From Paracamarosporium sp. OC-R06-R3 (taxonomy: Eukaryota > Ascomycota > Dothideomycetes > Pleosporales > Didymosphaeriaceae), in the NCBI GenBank assembly GCA_019828545.1, contig JACVRA010000336.1, forward strand, positions 1 to 64,000: 64,000 nucleotides of DNA, read 5' to 3'. Made by a program: the position numbers and the translations under genes. Positions 1-10,510 of the stretch are shown one piece after another. The notes under the pieces were generated by a model that searched no databases, was not told where the DNA came from, and worked only from the letters and a program-made list of their open reading frames with translations. The first letter of the stretch is position 1, and each line of letters begins with the position of its first letter.

Positions 1-1604
1 CGACGTGCATTGACTGCCAAGACACGGTAGTTGGAACTTGCCGCTTGGATTGGCCGCCATGAACTTAGCGGCGGCCTTACGTATGAAGACGAATGCAACG
101 TTGCTACTGCACACCCTTAGACATATAAGTACTGATATCTCGCGTATGTCTTCAGTAGACGCGCCACGTTTGACAGCGCCAGTGAAAAGTTAGCAGTTGT
201 GTCTCTAGACTTCGCCCTTCCCTCTCATTTAGAACACCGTCAACTCCCTTGTCGTAAACGCACTCCGCGAGTATGATATCGTTCTTGCAGTATGTGCCAT
301 TTTACTCATATCGACCGTGTCAATAGCCTTCCATAGGTAGCTTGACCAACTAGCTAATGCGACATGGAGTACATATCAAGTGTGTTTCTGCCGAATCTGG
401 GTCGGCTGATTCACGTTACTCCGCAATATAGAAAAACTTTTCGCAAATGACGTTTCCGGTTTCGGAGCTTTTCATGATGCGAGAGATGTCCTATAGATAT
501 TGGGTCGGTCTAGAAATGTCATAGTGATAATCAGTGTGGAATTAGAACTACATATAAACTTCCCTGATCTTAGCAATCATGCTGATGAATGCTTTGTGAA
601 TCATCTAAACTAACCATTGGATTGAATTTTGAATTCTCAATCATCTCAATGGTTAACATTTGGCAAAGAGGCACATTCCTCTTTCGGGAGGCTTGTGACC
701 GTGGTTGCGTCTGGACCGACGAACTTTTCCCCAGTATCAAAGGGTGACATTTGTTTTACCCCCCAGAAAGAGGAAATACTCCATTTTGGATAGTGGTAGA
801 GTGGCAAAACTCGCCGTGCGATTGTTTTGTTATAAGAGACTCTTGAATTGACTTTGATTAATGGATAGTTATTAGAAGAAAATGCTCGCGATATGGGAGA
901 AGGAAGTTTAACTAGTGTTGCGCCTATGGTGTGAGGAGATGAGATAGTTGGAATGAAACTGTTCACTTAGGTCATGAGATGCAGGATCGGTGCGTAAGAG
1001 AATAGATGCCTATTGTATCGGTTAATCTATGTCAAAATTGATGAGACCACCTATGCTACGTGCCACGAGCATAATGGGGACCTGTGAGGTGTACGCCCAT
1101 TTAACTTATGTAGAAAGATTACTTATAGCTTGACTTCTATGGATGGATTAATCACCTATTAAGTAAATCTGATCATGGAGATTTCCCCAAACTATGAGAG
1201 CCCAACTGTGCGTGCCCAAAGCTATAAACCCTCGTAGTTCTGATTTTGAGTAGCCACGAGGCCATTATTTTATCCAATTTAGCCCATAATCTTTATATTC
1301 ACATAGTGTTGCACGAACGAATCATAGTTCACTTATTGGAGGGTCAATAGGCGAAATGGAGAACAGGTTAGTAATTTCTTGGCGTGTAGATATCCTAATA
1401 CTAAGATGTCTCGGCGCAGGAATACCTCGGCAATTTGATGCCTCGGCGCAATACGGTATCTTGATCTCCACTTTCATGATCACTATACACAGTACAAGCA
1501 TGCCAACCTCTATTCTATTCTAAGCTATGTGTCATTTATAATATGCCCTACATGTCTCTCTGCTATGCTATCGAACGTTCTTGCAACCAGCACTTTATTT
1601 CACA
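1..1604. other. Intergenic, no gene seen
   Basis: I see no convincing reading frame, tRNA or repeat here. The base composition is moderately AT-rich and the short open frames show no family signature. The last bases before 1605 form the leader of the small membrane-protein gene. Confidence 0.5.
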
Positions 1605-2099
1605 ATGGCTCCATCCCCCTACCACATTCTAATCACTGCGGAAGGCGATGCTCACGTTGCGCAGAAAAGGCGGGCTGTCTACCTTCGGCCATTCCTTCTA
1701 TTTTGGCTTAACTCTCTTTTCGCCGAAATGATCTTCCTTGCAGTTGGCGTGTTCGTGATGACTGGCACAACTGATCTATTCTACAAGATCATGTGGACCC
1801 TCGTATTTTGTCCACTGGGCATGGGCGGTGCTATGGGAGGTTTGATCAACTGCTTCATTGTTGACTATCACTACGGAAAGAAGGCAGCTCACTTCACTGG
1901 GATACTTGCTCTACTCGTCCTCAGCGCTTGCAACTATCTATGCTACAATTTGGACCGTCACTTCGGCTGGTTTGATGCTTCTGAACATCCGCTTTGGTTT
2001 CATTGGCGATATCCCATGATCTGGGCGATTGGCTATTCAAACGGGCTTCTGCTGTTTACAGATGACGGGCAAGAGAAGCTTGCAAAGCTTGGTCTTTAG
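1605..2099 (+). CDS. Small four-helix membrane protein, uncharacterised
   Basis: A single-exon frame of 164 residues. I start it at the ATG at 1605 because it lies in a good context (CACAATGG) and the longer frame begins only eight codons upstream at an equally internal ATG. The protein has about four hydrophobic segments (residues about 30-55, 60-85, 95-115 and 130-150), separated by short loops containing an HxGKKxxH-like stretch and a DRHFGW loop. It has no signal peptide, and both ends look cytosolic. I do not recognise a named family. Its neighbours on the right are a thioesterase, P450 and SDR genes, so a role beside a metabolite pathway is possible but only inferred. Intact, no introns. 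Confidence 0.7.
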   Translation: MAPSPYHILITAEGDAHVAQKRRAVYLRPFLLFWLNSLFAEMIFLAVGVFVMTGTTDLFYKIMWTLVFCPLGMGGAMGGLINCFIVDYHYGKKAAHFTGILALLVLSACNYLCYNLDRHFGWFDASEHPLWFHWRYPMIWAIGYSNGLLLFTDDGQEKLAKLGL

Positions 2100-3578
2100 A
2101 TCCTTGGTAGGTTTGTGTCAAGTATAAGGCTCTTAGAATGACTAATGATGACTAGTCAGTCGCTCAATCGGTATCAGGTACAAGAACCTGCGTCTCTTTT
2201 TGAAGTCCAAGGTCGACATAGCACGGCTTCCAAGCTCATGCTGTGAGATGGTGTTAAAGGTATCTGAGTTTCGCCGTGCATTGAAAATGTGGTCAAATGT
2301 AACCTACTCATAACAGTGTGCATGTTGTTGAGAGACCATGCCTTGTATTCTCAGCGTAATATATCATGATACTCTTGGCTCAAGCTATTGCTTCCGAGAT
2401 TTGTTTACAACCATGTGAGCAACCTGAAGACATCTGAACGTGATCAAATACTCATGATTGCTCAAATACTTCTGCATCCACGTTGGACTGCAAAAACAGC
2501 AGTGCTGAGGCATAGTTTGACCAAAATGTAACCAATGATATAGCGTGACCCAAGTTCAACAGAGAAAAAACATCGCTTCGACACGCCCATTCCTGATAAC
2601 CGTTCAACCAATGAGTGAATATATCATGTTTTCTTGATTATATATTTAATGTACTGATTCCCGGGGGAATCACCTTTTTTGCATCATTTTTGTACCAAGG
2701 CTTATGCCAAATTTTTGTCAAAAACAACACTCCAGATATTTAATGTCCTCAGACCCTAGAACTCGCTGACTTGAATCCAACAGCGATCACCAAGAATTCA
2801 GAGCTTCGTCTTCCAGATAGCGCGGGAGGAGATTTACAAACACTTCGGGTACTCAGACTCATCGAAAGTGTTCTTCGTGGACTGAAATTCTGACGGTTGT
2901 CAAAGAGGGTTGGTTTGAAACTGGTTAGAATAAGCTCTAAGATCTTTATGTAAAACGAAGTCTAGAGAGCTTTAATGTGAGAGGACGATATCCCGATATC
3001 GCACGCGCATTGTTGCTCCAGTCGCTTGATCACTAATTGTATAGTCTGCCGAATACCATGTGAGCCGAATTACTTCCTGTAGCATATCAGAAGGTGGGAT
3101 CTGCCTAATCTGCACTTCGCATGCACAAATAGGCCCGTCCTCTCTTCGATGCCTACACTCATATAACATAGAAAACGAAAGCAAGCTGTCCCACGGAAGA
3201 TCCCTCAAATCCGCGGTCTGTCCGCGGTCTGAGGATCTTTCGATTGTGAGGGACCCTTTTGCACGTTGAGATGAACTGAAATGGCTTGTGCCCATGAAAG
3301 TGTGTACGACACTGTAGGCTTTACAGCCTCAATAGGGAAAATAGACCATCCAAAATCGTTATAGTAGTATCTGTATCGTTAGGTAAACTATTATAATCGG
3401 AATTCACATGGATGTGATAGTCCCGCGTTACGGACCGCTACCGGTAACCGAGGTATCGCCCGATTAATAATCATATCCACCACCTATACCTTGGTCGCCT
3501 CTCAACAACAGTTGTACCTTTGTATTGATTTTAACATATTCCATCTTCTTGAACATTTATACCCGCCTTCTACACATA
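2100..3578. other. Intergenic, with one weak minus-strand small ORF
   Basis: This is mostly AT-rich non-coding DNA. A 107-codon ATG frame on the minus strand (2972-3295) ends in a natural-looking tail but has no recognisable domain; I do not call it a gene. A perfect 10-bp direct repeat CCGCGGTCTG occurs at 3211-3220 and 3222-3231, inside that frame. The right part is the promoter of the thioesterase gene. Confidence 0.45.
3428..3450. promoter_or_regulatory. CCG/CGG-rich candidate zinc-cluster site
   Basis: About 130 bp upstream of the thioesterase start lies a dense run of CCG and CGG triplets (CGGACCG, then CTACCGG, then TAACCG). Zn2Cys6 regulators bind paired CGG/CCG half-sites, and two such regulators are encoded about 11 kb to the right. 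The assignment is by motif appearance only. Confidence 0.25.
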
Positions 3579-4550
3579 ATGAATGTCTCAGTTGCTGAGC
3601 TTGTGGCTGTAGACCCTTTGACATGTCCGGATGCTTACGTCTCCCGGTCCTTACCCATGAAGATGGGTAATTCAGTGCCCATCGCCTATGGAGGCTTTAC
3701 TATGGGCGTCGCTGTGACTGCAAGTTGCCTTACTGTCGAGCCACAATTTCGGCTCTACTCAGTGTTGGGGCATTTTCTCGGGCCTGCCTCCACGGAAGAA
3801 AGGTTACATTGCACGGTGCTCAGAGTTAGAGATACAAGAACTTTCGCTACGCGAAGAGTTACGGTGACGCAGGAAGGATCCGACGGAAAGCTTCGCACCT
3901 GTCTCGAGCTAGTCGCTGACTTTCACATTGAAGAAGCAACCGCGTTGAACTTTTCTGTCCCACCTTTCTCTGCGTGGCCTAACGTTGAGGATTGTCCAGA
4001 GATTCTGGTGCACCTGGATTCCCTAAAAGCTAGAGGAGCCATCTCTGAAACAGATATTAGAGAGTTTTCGCGGGCCATGGGATCCATGGGTAACCTCTTC
4101 GAAACGAGATATTGCCTCAATGGTGTGTCGGCTCAAAATGCATCTGGTCCAGCAAAAAATTCAGCTACCTCTCAGGATCATCTTCCCATCACTAGCAAGA
4201 CATCTGCTGAATGGTATAAAGCTACTGAAAAGCCCGAACATGCTAGCGGACAGTTGGGATCGCTCGCATTTCTCATGGATGGTGCATTATCTTTTCTGCC
4301 ATTGACCCACAACCATATGTGGTTTGACGACGTCGGAGCTTGCTCAACACTCGACTTCGCGCTGCGTATTTTCACGTCGCAAATCCATATGGAACGTTGG
4401 AATCTTAAGGAACGTGCAACTTTGCACGGGGGTGAGGCCCGGACATACTCAGAATCTCGACTTCGAGATGCACAGGGTAGGCTGGTAGCTTCAATGACCC
4501 AGCAATCCATTTTACGACCTAGGAAAGTATCTGGGAAGTCAAGTCTTTGA
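3579..4550 (+). CDS. Acyl-CoA thioesterase-like (TesB/4HBT_3 double hot-dog) protein
   Basis: A single exon of 323 residues, starting at the ATG at 3579; the open frame continues 18 codons upstream from a less likely ATG. Around residues 45-110 it carries the typical N-terminal hot-dog of acyl-CoA thioesterase II: a helix ending in xxTVEPxFxLYSVLGHFLGP, then a strand pair with RVRDTRTFATRRVTV. The C-terminal hot-dog ends with the conserved xxHxMWFDD, then RDAQGRLVASMTQQ and the final LR. Such proteins hydrolyse acyl-CoA thioesters. In fungal gene clusters they sit beside polyketide or fatty-acid tailoring enzymes, which fits the P450, SDR and FAD oxidase to the right. No peroxisomal SKL tail is present, although the protein ends in KSSL. 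It looks intact. Confidence 0.75.
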   Translation: MNVSVAELVAVDPLTCPDAYVSRSLPMKMGNSVPIAYGGFTMGVAVTASCLTVEPQFRLYSVLGHFLGPASTEERLHCTVLRVRDTRTFATRRVTVTQEGSDGKLRTCLELVADFHIEEATALNFSVPPFSAWPNVEDCPEILVHLDSLKARGAISETDIREFSRAMGSMGNLFETRYCLNGVSAQNASGPAKNSATSQDHLPITSKTSAEWYKATEKPEHASGQLGSLAFLMDGALSFLPLTHNHMWFDDVGACSTLDFALRIFTSQIHMERWNLKERATLHGGEARTYSESRLRDAQGRLVASMTQQSILRPRKVSGKSSL

Positions 4551-6230
4551 ATCGACCTTGGTTAGGTAGCTTGCCCTCATCGTCGTCACCATCAAGTGGG
4601 CGGAAGTATTCGAACGTATTGAGATAGCTAGGCTTCTCGCTGCAGTTATCGTGGGCTGGGAATTCCAATCGCATCGCGAGTGAAGCTGAAGTCTTAGTCT
4701 ATTGCATAGGTTAGCGTCTACATAGGCTTTAAACTACTGTACAAAACTTGCTTAGGTGGCTGTTGCTGCTTGAATTATCTTTGTGCTGGCGTTAGGAGTA
4801 GTTGATTAAAGGCTTTGCGACTCTGTCTTCTGAACTAGAGATTGCAAAGCTCTACAGTCTACATGAAATATTTGACTTCTATATCAATTGTTGAGGCATG
4901 ACTCCTTACTATCCTTACTAAACCATACATTAGCAATAACTCTAAGAGGGACTGTTAACGAGCAGAACTATATAAAACTACAAGATTAGTAACTATAAAG
5001 CATTTAGTGTTTAGCTCCACTTTAGAGCCTAAAGCCAAGTTGCTGGGTCTAAACTTGGCCCAACAACAACTTGTTAGATAGCTTAAAGTCACTGCATTTG
5101 TGAGCACTAAATAAGCATCAGTAGCTAACATTGTTGATACTATTATGATAGTTTGTAATGTTAGTGATTGTCTGCATTGATGCTGGCTGGATTAACGTGC
5201 GACTTGCCTTACTCTGACATGATTTCACTACGCAAACACTATGAGGCTCAAGGATTCATTCCTACCCGAGGCTGAAATTTGTTCTGCTCTCTTTTCCGAG
5301 CTACCTGCTTCGCTAAATCATAATGAATTTCCCAATGAAATGTCAACCTCCAGCAAAGCAATGTGCCAAGCCCGAGCCGGTCAACCACCAGTCAATCTTA
5401 GAGGATCGCGCCTTATGCCTGGATAGGATTGATAAGCTAGTGCATAAAATCGACATCCCTGATATTTTAAATACAGGCAGTGGACCTCTATTACCTCGCA
5501 CTATCCACTTCAACTACCTCAACTAAACGCTATCTACTGTCACGGCATGATGATTATCCTCATTAATAGAGACGCTAAACCAGTTCCAGTGAGCACTAAT
5601 GAATCACATTAGCCAATGCTGATCCCATGGTTTACTGTTCTTGCTTCACCAAGACATTAGTGTAAATCGTCACCTAACCCACCCGCAACCCGCGCTAGAC
5701 GCCCCGCTCTGCCCGACAGCCACGCAAGGACCCTAGGGCAAGCCCACGATTCTTGATGGTTGCTAGGAACATCTCGACAAAAAGTTCATTTTCGCTGCGC
5801 CAATAACCGAAGAACACAATGGATCCATTATTCACGTTGATCATACTCCCCACATTTTTGCAATATTTTGGAATCGCGATTGATAACTCAGTGAAAAGGT
5901 TTGCACTGAGATCGTTGATTTATGGAAATACTAACCTCAAGTTGAGCAAGTTCCATTGTACGTTGCAGAATTCAAAGACCTCGTTTCCATGGCTCTGGGG
6001 GTCGCACCCATCAGCTAAGAAACCACTATTATCACCTTCCTTATATGAGCATCCGTCTCGCTCTAGACATCCGCAGCTCCTACCACTACCGCCACCGCCA
6101 CCATTTGCCCGATCACTGGTACCTGAAAATATCTCATTTTCGGTAAACTAATTAATGGGTCAGAACACGCTTAGTATTGCAGTTTGATAGTTACCTTAAA
6201 AGCTAGTATATGGCTCTATAGTGCACCAAA
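4551..6230. other. Intergenic, AT-rich, contains a decayed repeat
   Basis: No gene is supported. The stretch about 4830-5200 is AT-rich and carries a decayed copy of a dispersed repeat, listed separately. Small frames at 5241-5526 and 5819-6151 are open by chance as far as I can tell. Confidence 0.5.
4839..4948 (+). repeat. Dispersed repeat fragment, copy C (intron A absent)
   Basis: This stretch aligns without gaps, apart from one 49-nt segment, to the minus strand of 56505-56665. I count 26 differences over 109 aligned positions, most of them C/T or G/A transitions with this copy carrying the T or A, as expected after RIP-type mutation. The segment missing here sits between bases 4863 and 4864. 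In the 56-kb copy it looks like an intron (GTAAGC donor, CTGAC branch, GCAG acceptor). Homology to the right of 4948 is unclear. Confidence 0.7.
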
Positions 6231-7110
6231 TCACACAGGTCGCTTCCTAAATTGCACCATTGGACCATTCCTGCGTGTCACCATGAAATCCCAAACCTGG
6301 AACTGCGTCTTGTCTTGCCTTCCCCACATCATCTCCGGACTTCCCTGGCTTTCAGTTCCACCTGGCATACCACGTAGGTCATATCCCCAGATAAGGCGCG
6401 CCATTGTAACTGCGAGCTCCATCTTCGCTAGGCGCTTGCCGGGGCATCCACGCTGGCCGTAAGAGAAAGCGAACATGGCTTGCTCGCGTGCCTTAACTTG
6501 TTCCGAAGTAACCTCGTTGGCAACAATCCACCGCTCAGGCTTGAACTGGAAGGGTTCGGGAAAAATATCTTCATTATGATGAATCGCGAAGACGTCACCA
6601 CCAATAATTGTGCCAGCTGGAATGAGATCTCCCTTGACACGGAGTCCGCCAGGGCGCACTTGACGCCGTGATTCAGATCCGCCGTTGGGATTCATACGCA
6701 GAACCTCATCAATCGCAGCATGCAAGTATTTGCAAGAAGTGAGCTGCTTCCCAGTCTTAACATCTTCGAGATTGGCGAATATTGTGCGGATCCGCTGTAA
6801 GCTTTTCTAGCACATTTTCGTCGTGGATAAGATAGAAGAAGAGCGCTGCCATGACTGCGGAAGTTGTGTCGGCTCCAGCAACAGTGAGGCTGTTTGCTTC
6901 TTCGGTCAGGTCAATCTCGTTGTAGGCTGGCTTGCCGGTATCGACATCTTTGGCATTAATGAGATAGTAGAGCATATCCTCTCGCTCAGGAACATAGTTA
7001 GGATCCTTTTTGTTGGTCTTCTCCTTCTCTAGTCGGTCGCTGAGACTTTGCGTAACGAAGTTCATGAAGAATTGTACCTGGGATGGTGCCATACTAGCTA
7101 TTGAAAGCAT
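6231..7110 (-). pseudogene. Cytochrome P450 pseudogene (C-terminal half, frameshifted)
   Basis: Two adjoining minus-strand frames together encode about the last 285 residues of a P450. The upstream frame (7110 to about 6792) has the I-helix oxygen-binding motif AGADTTS. The downstream frame has the K-helix EVLR (ExxR), a KPERW segment and the haem loop FSYGQRGCPGKRLA with the cysteine ligand. The frames are out of register at 6790-6792, where comparison of the two sides suggests a 2-base loss and no intron fits. The first half (membrane anchor, about 220 residues) is missing: upstream of the first ATG at 7110 there is an in-frame stop and no P450-like exon. The gene is therefore both truncated and frameshifted. 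It probably once oxidised a small molecule in the same pathway as its neighbours. Confidence 0.85.
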
Positions 7111-7872
7111 TTTTACGGCTCTCTCCGTTCAGCGCGTCAAAGCTGTTCAAACGGCAAGAGCAAATGCGTGTGAAGCATGATTAGTTACGATGTACAACAT
7201 TATACAGAAGAGGCACGGTGACCTAATATTAACAGATCCCGCAGCACTTGATGCGGTCTGTCAACGGCTGAACATTACCCGTAAAACAAGAGCCACGCCG
7301 CAACCCAGCGCAGATGCGCCACAAACCCGCAGATGCGGCACAGGCTTTCTGAGAACTCTAGTCCTGGTCCAGCGCCAGGCGCATGCACAATGGCAAACAC
7401 GTGTAGCAGTTGCTCTACCTACTGACAGGGATGTTGGCGATTAATCGCCAAGAGCGACAGATGCGCAAAATGAGGTCTCCGAGCCTGGTTTCCTCTATCA
7501 GTGGAAGTATATGAATCAAATTTTAGGTCGATTTTTACTTCTAAACTTACAATCAGACTCGGTTCTGGAGTGGACTTAATTCACGACGCTTTGATGACGT
7601 AGTTCGGCTCGGGAGGTCTTGAGGCGGATATTATTATCTAGGAAATAAATGGGAATCATAGCAGCTAGGAATTGGCTTTTAGGAGCTCCTGATAAGGAAG
7701 TAAAAAGCATTGACCAGCACCGAATATTGAGTAATAATCGATTTTGTTACGTCTCCAGAGTATGTTGCATACGGTATTGGAACGATCAACTTCTAAATCA
7801 AGCTGGGATACTAGATTTTGGAGAAAGCTGTGCATATACGTTTAATTCAATTCACGAAACAACTTTTCCCCT
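7111..7872. other. Gap between P450 remnant and SDR gene
   Basis: No gene is supported. The missing N-terminal half of the P450 would be expected at about 7111-7800, but I could not find it in any frame. The octamer CAGATGCG recurs at about 7310, 7331 and 7456, possibly by chance. Confidence 0.5.
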
Positions 7873-8888
7873 TCATAGGATGGTCGCTTCATGACCCTGC
7901 ACAGTTGTACTAGCTTTAACATCGGGGACATCGTAATCTGTGCTCGTAATGACGTCCTCCCACTCACTGACTAGCTCCAAATATTTGGTGTATTTGTTTC
8001 GGAGAGTGGCTAGCGCATCCTTTCCAAGGGGCAAGCGTAACGGTTCCGTCTTTCCTTCGGCTACACCCTCCTTCTTGACAATATCAATCATAATCTCAAC
8101 CGCCTTGCTAGGATCTCCAGGCTGATTGCTGTGCGCCCGACCAAGGAAACCAAAGATCATATCGTTCATGTCTTTGTAGATATCCACACTTCGGGGCACA
8201 GCTTTGAAGTTGGCGAACACCTTAGTGCGGAAATTGCCAATCTGGAATAAGTGTGACCGAACCCCAAAAGCTTCTGTTTCAAGCTTCAGTGAGTCGGCAA
8301 TACCTAAACCGATGGTAAGTGAGCTTAGATTCGACGCGCCTAAGTTCCATGACATACCCTCCAGAGCGAATTTACTCGCACAATAAGCGGCCCCGCCAAC
8401 ATCTCCCGCGATACCACCCTGAGAACCTATCCAGACTACAACACCGGACTTCCTCTCTCTAAAATGGGGTAAGAGAGCCCGAGTGACATTGAGAGCACCG
8501 AAAGTGTTTGTATTTAACTGGGCGATGAGGCGTTCGTTGCTATGTCACATCTTGAAGTCAGCCAATGAGAATAGGGCTATACTCTGAACTAGGTGCCTTA
8601 CGTGACTTCCTCTGCTATACCTGCTTCAACGTACCCAGCGCTATTCACGATAGCATCTATTTTGCCATAGATAGCGATTGCTTCTCCTACTTTCGCATTA
8701 ATATCAGTTTGAGAAGCTGTCACATCGAGTGAAAGAATGGCTGCTCCAGCATCCTTGAGCGGAGCCAGACGTGCAACATCGCCACGTGCAGTGGCAATAG
8801 CACGATCACCTCGTGCAAGTATCCTCTGCACAAAGACTTCACCGAATCCAGAGGAGCAGCCAGTCACCAGCCAGGTGAGTTGAGTCAT
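7873..8888 (-). CDS. Short-chain dehydrogenase/reductase (classical SDR)
   Basis: A three-exon gene: 8888-8602, 8539-8358 and 8303-7873. The introns are 62 and 54 nt long, with GTAAGG...ACATAG and GTATGT...TTTAG ends. The phases close to give a 299-residue protein. It has the nucleotide-binding TGCSSGFG motif near the N-terminus, the NSAG motif after strand 4, a catalytic serine region (WIGSQGG), and the YCASK catalytic Tyr/Lys pair just before intron 2. The sequence after it (SLKLETEAFGVRSHLF) is typical of the group that includes ketoreductase-like and retinol-dehydrogenase-like fungal SDRs. The substrate cannot be told. The second intron could be read through without a stop on one side, which would insert a foreign stretch after the YxxxK helix; splicing restores the family pattern. 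It is transcribed in the same direction as the adjacent P450 remnant. Confidence 0.85.
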
Positions 8889-10087
8889 TGCAGTAAGTAT
8901 CGAATTTGCGTAGCGCTTTCGAACGGGCGGTTGGGAATTCGTTTTAAGCAAGAAAGCTGTAGATGCTTTGAGTTATCGAGATTTTCTTGAATTAGGCGTG
9001 TTCTGTAAGGTCAGAATTGACAGGGCTCCACCAGAATACAGAAGAGAGTGGAGAGGGGTTCGACTTAAGTCCGCTGCGGCACAGCGATGTCTTAGGCTAA
9101 TTTATGCACCTTTCTCAATCAGGCTTGCCTAGGGAAAAGCAGTCGGCAACGCTGTTTCCAGAACTTTAAACTCTGACTAAACCGGTCATACCATAGTGTC
9201 GGGAACAGTTGCAGCTGTGGTAATGAGGCGATATACAAGGGGGTGATGATCTACTCTCTAGCAATTGGCGGCCCGTGCCGGTCAGCTAATTGATGATGAT
9301 CGACGCTTACCCAAAACACAGCCTATTGAATGGTGCATGCAGGATACCAAGTCTGGATTGGTTTCAAGGTCTTTATGCTCCGGAACTGAAGTGGATGTTA
9401 CTGTGGTAAAGTAATCTCTGTTAAGGCGTAGCAGTTCTCAATGGAGTAGGTGTTGGGCCTAGTGTGGGACCCTAGTAAGTTGGTGCCATGGCAGAGCTGC
9501 GCACTGAATGATATGCCTTTACTAAGTTGTTGAGTAGTTCCTAATCTGTCACGAACATCGTGAGGTATTATTATTTGACAGGGACGTGGTGCCGCCTGAG
9601 CATTGGCCGTTTCTGGCCGTCCCGTCACTGGAGCTCATGCCGCGGCTGCCGTGACACTACTTTTCACATGAGGACTATTCACTTTGTATTTTTTGCTCAC
9701 GACACCACTTGAAACGTAGCCTTTATAAGCGATTTTATACTCAAAATCTGATTACAATGATTTCTGCCCATATACACCCCTTCCCACTGAACGCGCAAAG
9801 AACTTTGGGGCTCGTAGGCTATGACGTGTTGAATGAGGTCGTAACTCAAATCTCGTTATTCTGGCATGTTGGCAAGGCTCTGCTGTCTCCTGATACATGA
9901 GTGTGCACCTGGTGATGATTTCCGGAAAGCATCTCCACATCATCTCAGTCAAGATCTGTGCTCGAGGCGCCCTGCTTGACAAAGAGGCTACTAAGTGACA
10001 CTCGGAGTGAATCCTTGACTGGGAAATACGAGCCAGCTACTCGCGACGTGCGTTCGTTATCTGTGACATGTTTGCTCGAGACGATCT
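8889..10087. other. Intergenic with a repeat fragment
   Basis: No intact gene is visible. The interval contains repeat copy A (9449-9535), listed separately. The rest is unremarkable AT-balanced DNA with short chance frames. Confidence 0.5.
9449..9535 (+). repeat. Dispersed repeat fragment, copy A (intron B absent)
   Basis: It aligns to 56276-56425 on the same strand with roughly 85% identity by eye. The only long gap is a 62-nt segment present at 56330-56391 and absent here between bases 9503 and 9504. In the minus-strand reading, both copies share an open frame across the junction (QQLSKG...FSAQLC), so the repeat may derive from a coding sequence. Most differences are transitions. The frame at 9398-9628 on the minus strand covers this fragment. 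Confidence 0.75.
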
Positions 10088-10510
10088 TCATGATAGCGGG
10101 CGGTGGGTAGGTAGATTGGCGGCCAAAACCCCAACGCAGAGTTCAACGTTTGCAATAAGGGTAGGAATTCCATAGTCTCCTAAAACAAATGTTAAAATTA
10201 TTCAAAAAAGGTGAAGAAAATGTCGCACAGGTCGGGTCATGACTGTTTCCAATCTTGTCCACATAGAAAAGGCGCACAATAGCCCCAGCGCAGGCACTGG
10301 TCACAATACGTTAGCGACGGTTTGTTGAATACTGTGCTCGTCACTTACATTCCACCGATCAAGAACGTAATCATGAGGAGCGTCTTTCTGGACGCTGAAA
10401 GATTTAACTTCCACAAAGATGGCATAGGTAGAACCAGTATAGCCACATCTGTGAGGATGGTGTAGGCTGCGGGATACACATGATGCGTTGCGATTCGTGG
10501 TTTGTAGTGT
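10088..10510 (-). pseudogene. Rhodopsin-domain (SAT4-type) membrane protein remnant
   Basis: On the minus strand the frame contains a helix pair typical of the fungal rhodopsin-domain family (AAYTILTDVAILVLPMPSLW, then a KTLLMITFLIGG helix). It continues across a plausible intron at 10348-10297 (GTAAGT...CCAG) into ACAGAIVRL. A second intron then leads into a helix with LIANVELCVGVLAANLPTHRPL, ending at a stop at 10088. That is about the last three helices of a seven-helix protein. The N-terminal four helices and the usual cysteine-containing loop are absent; the open frame further upstream bears no family resemblance. I therefore call it a truncated remnant. The splice site of the second intron is ambiguous. 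Confidence 0.65.

Noticed and set aside
2972..3295. A 107-codon minus-strand ORF with ATG
   Set aside because: No domain, no nearby splice partner, and it contains a perfect tandem repeat; kept only as a note.
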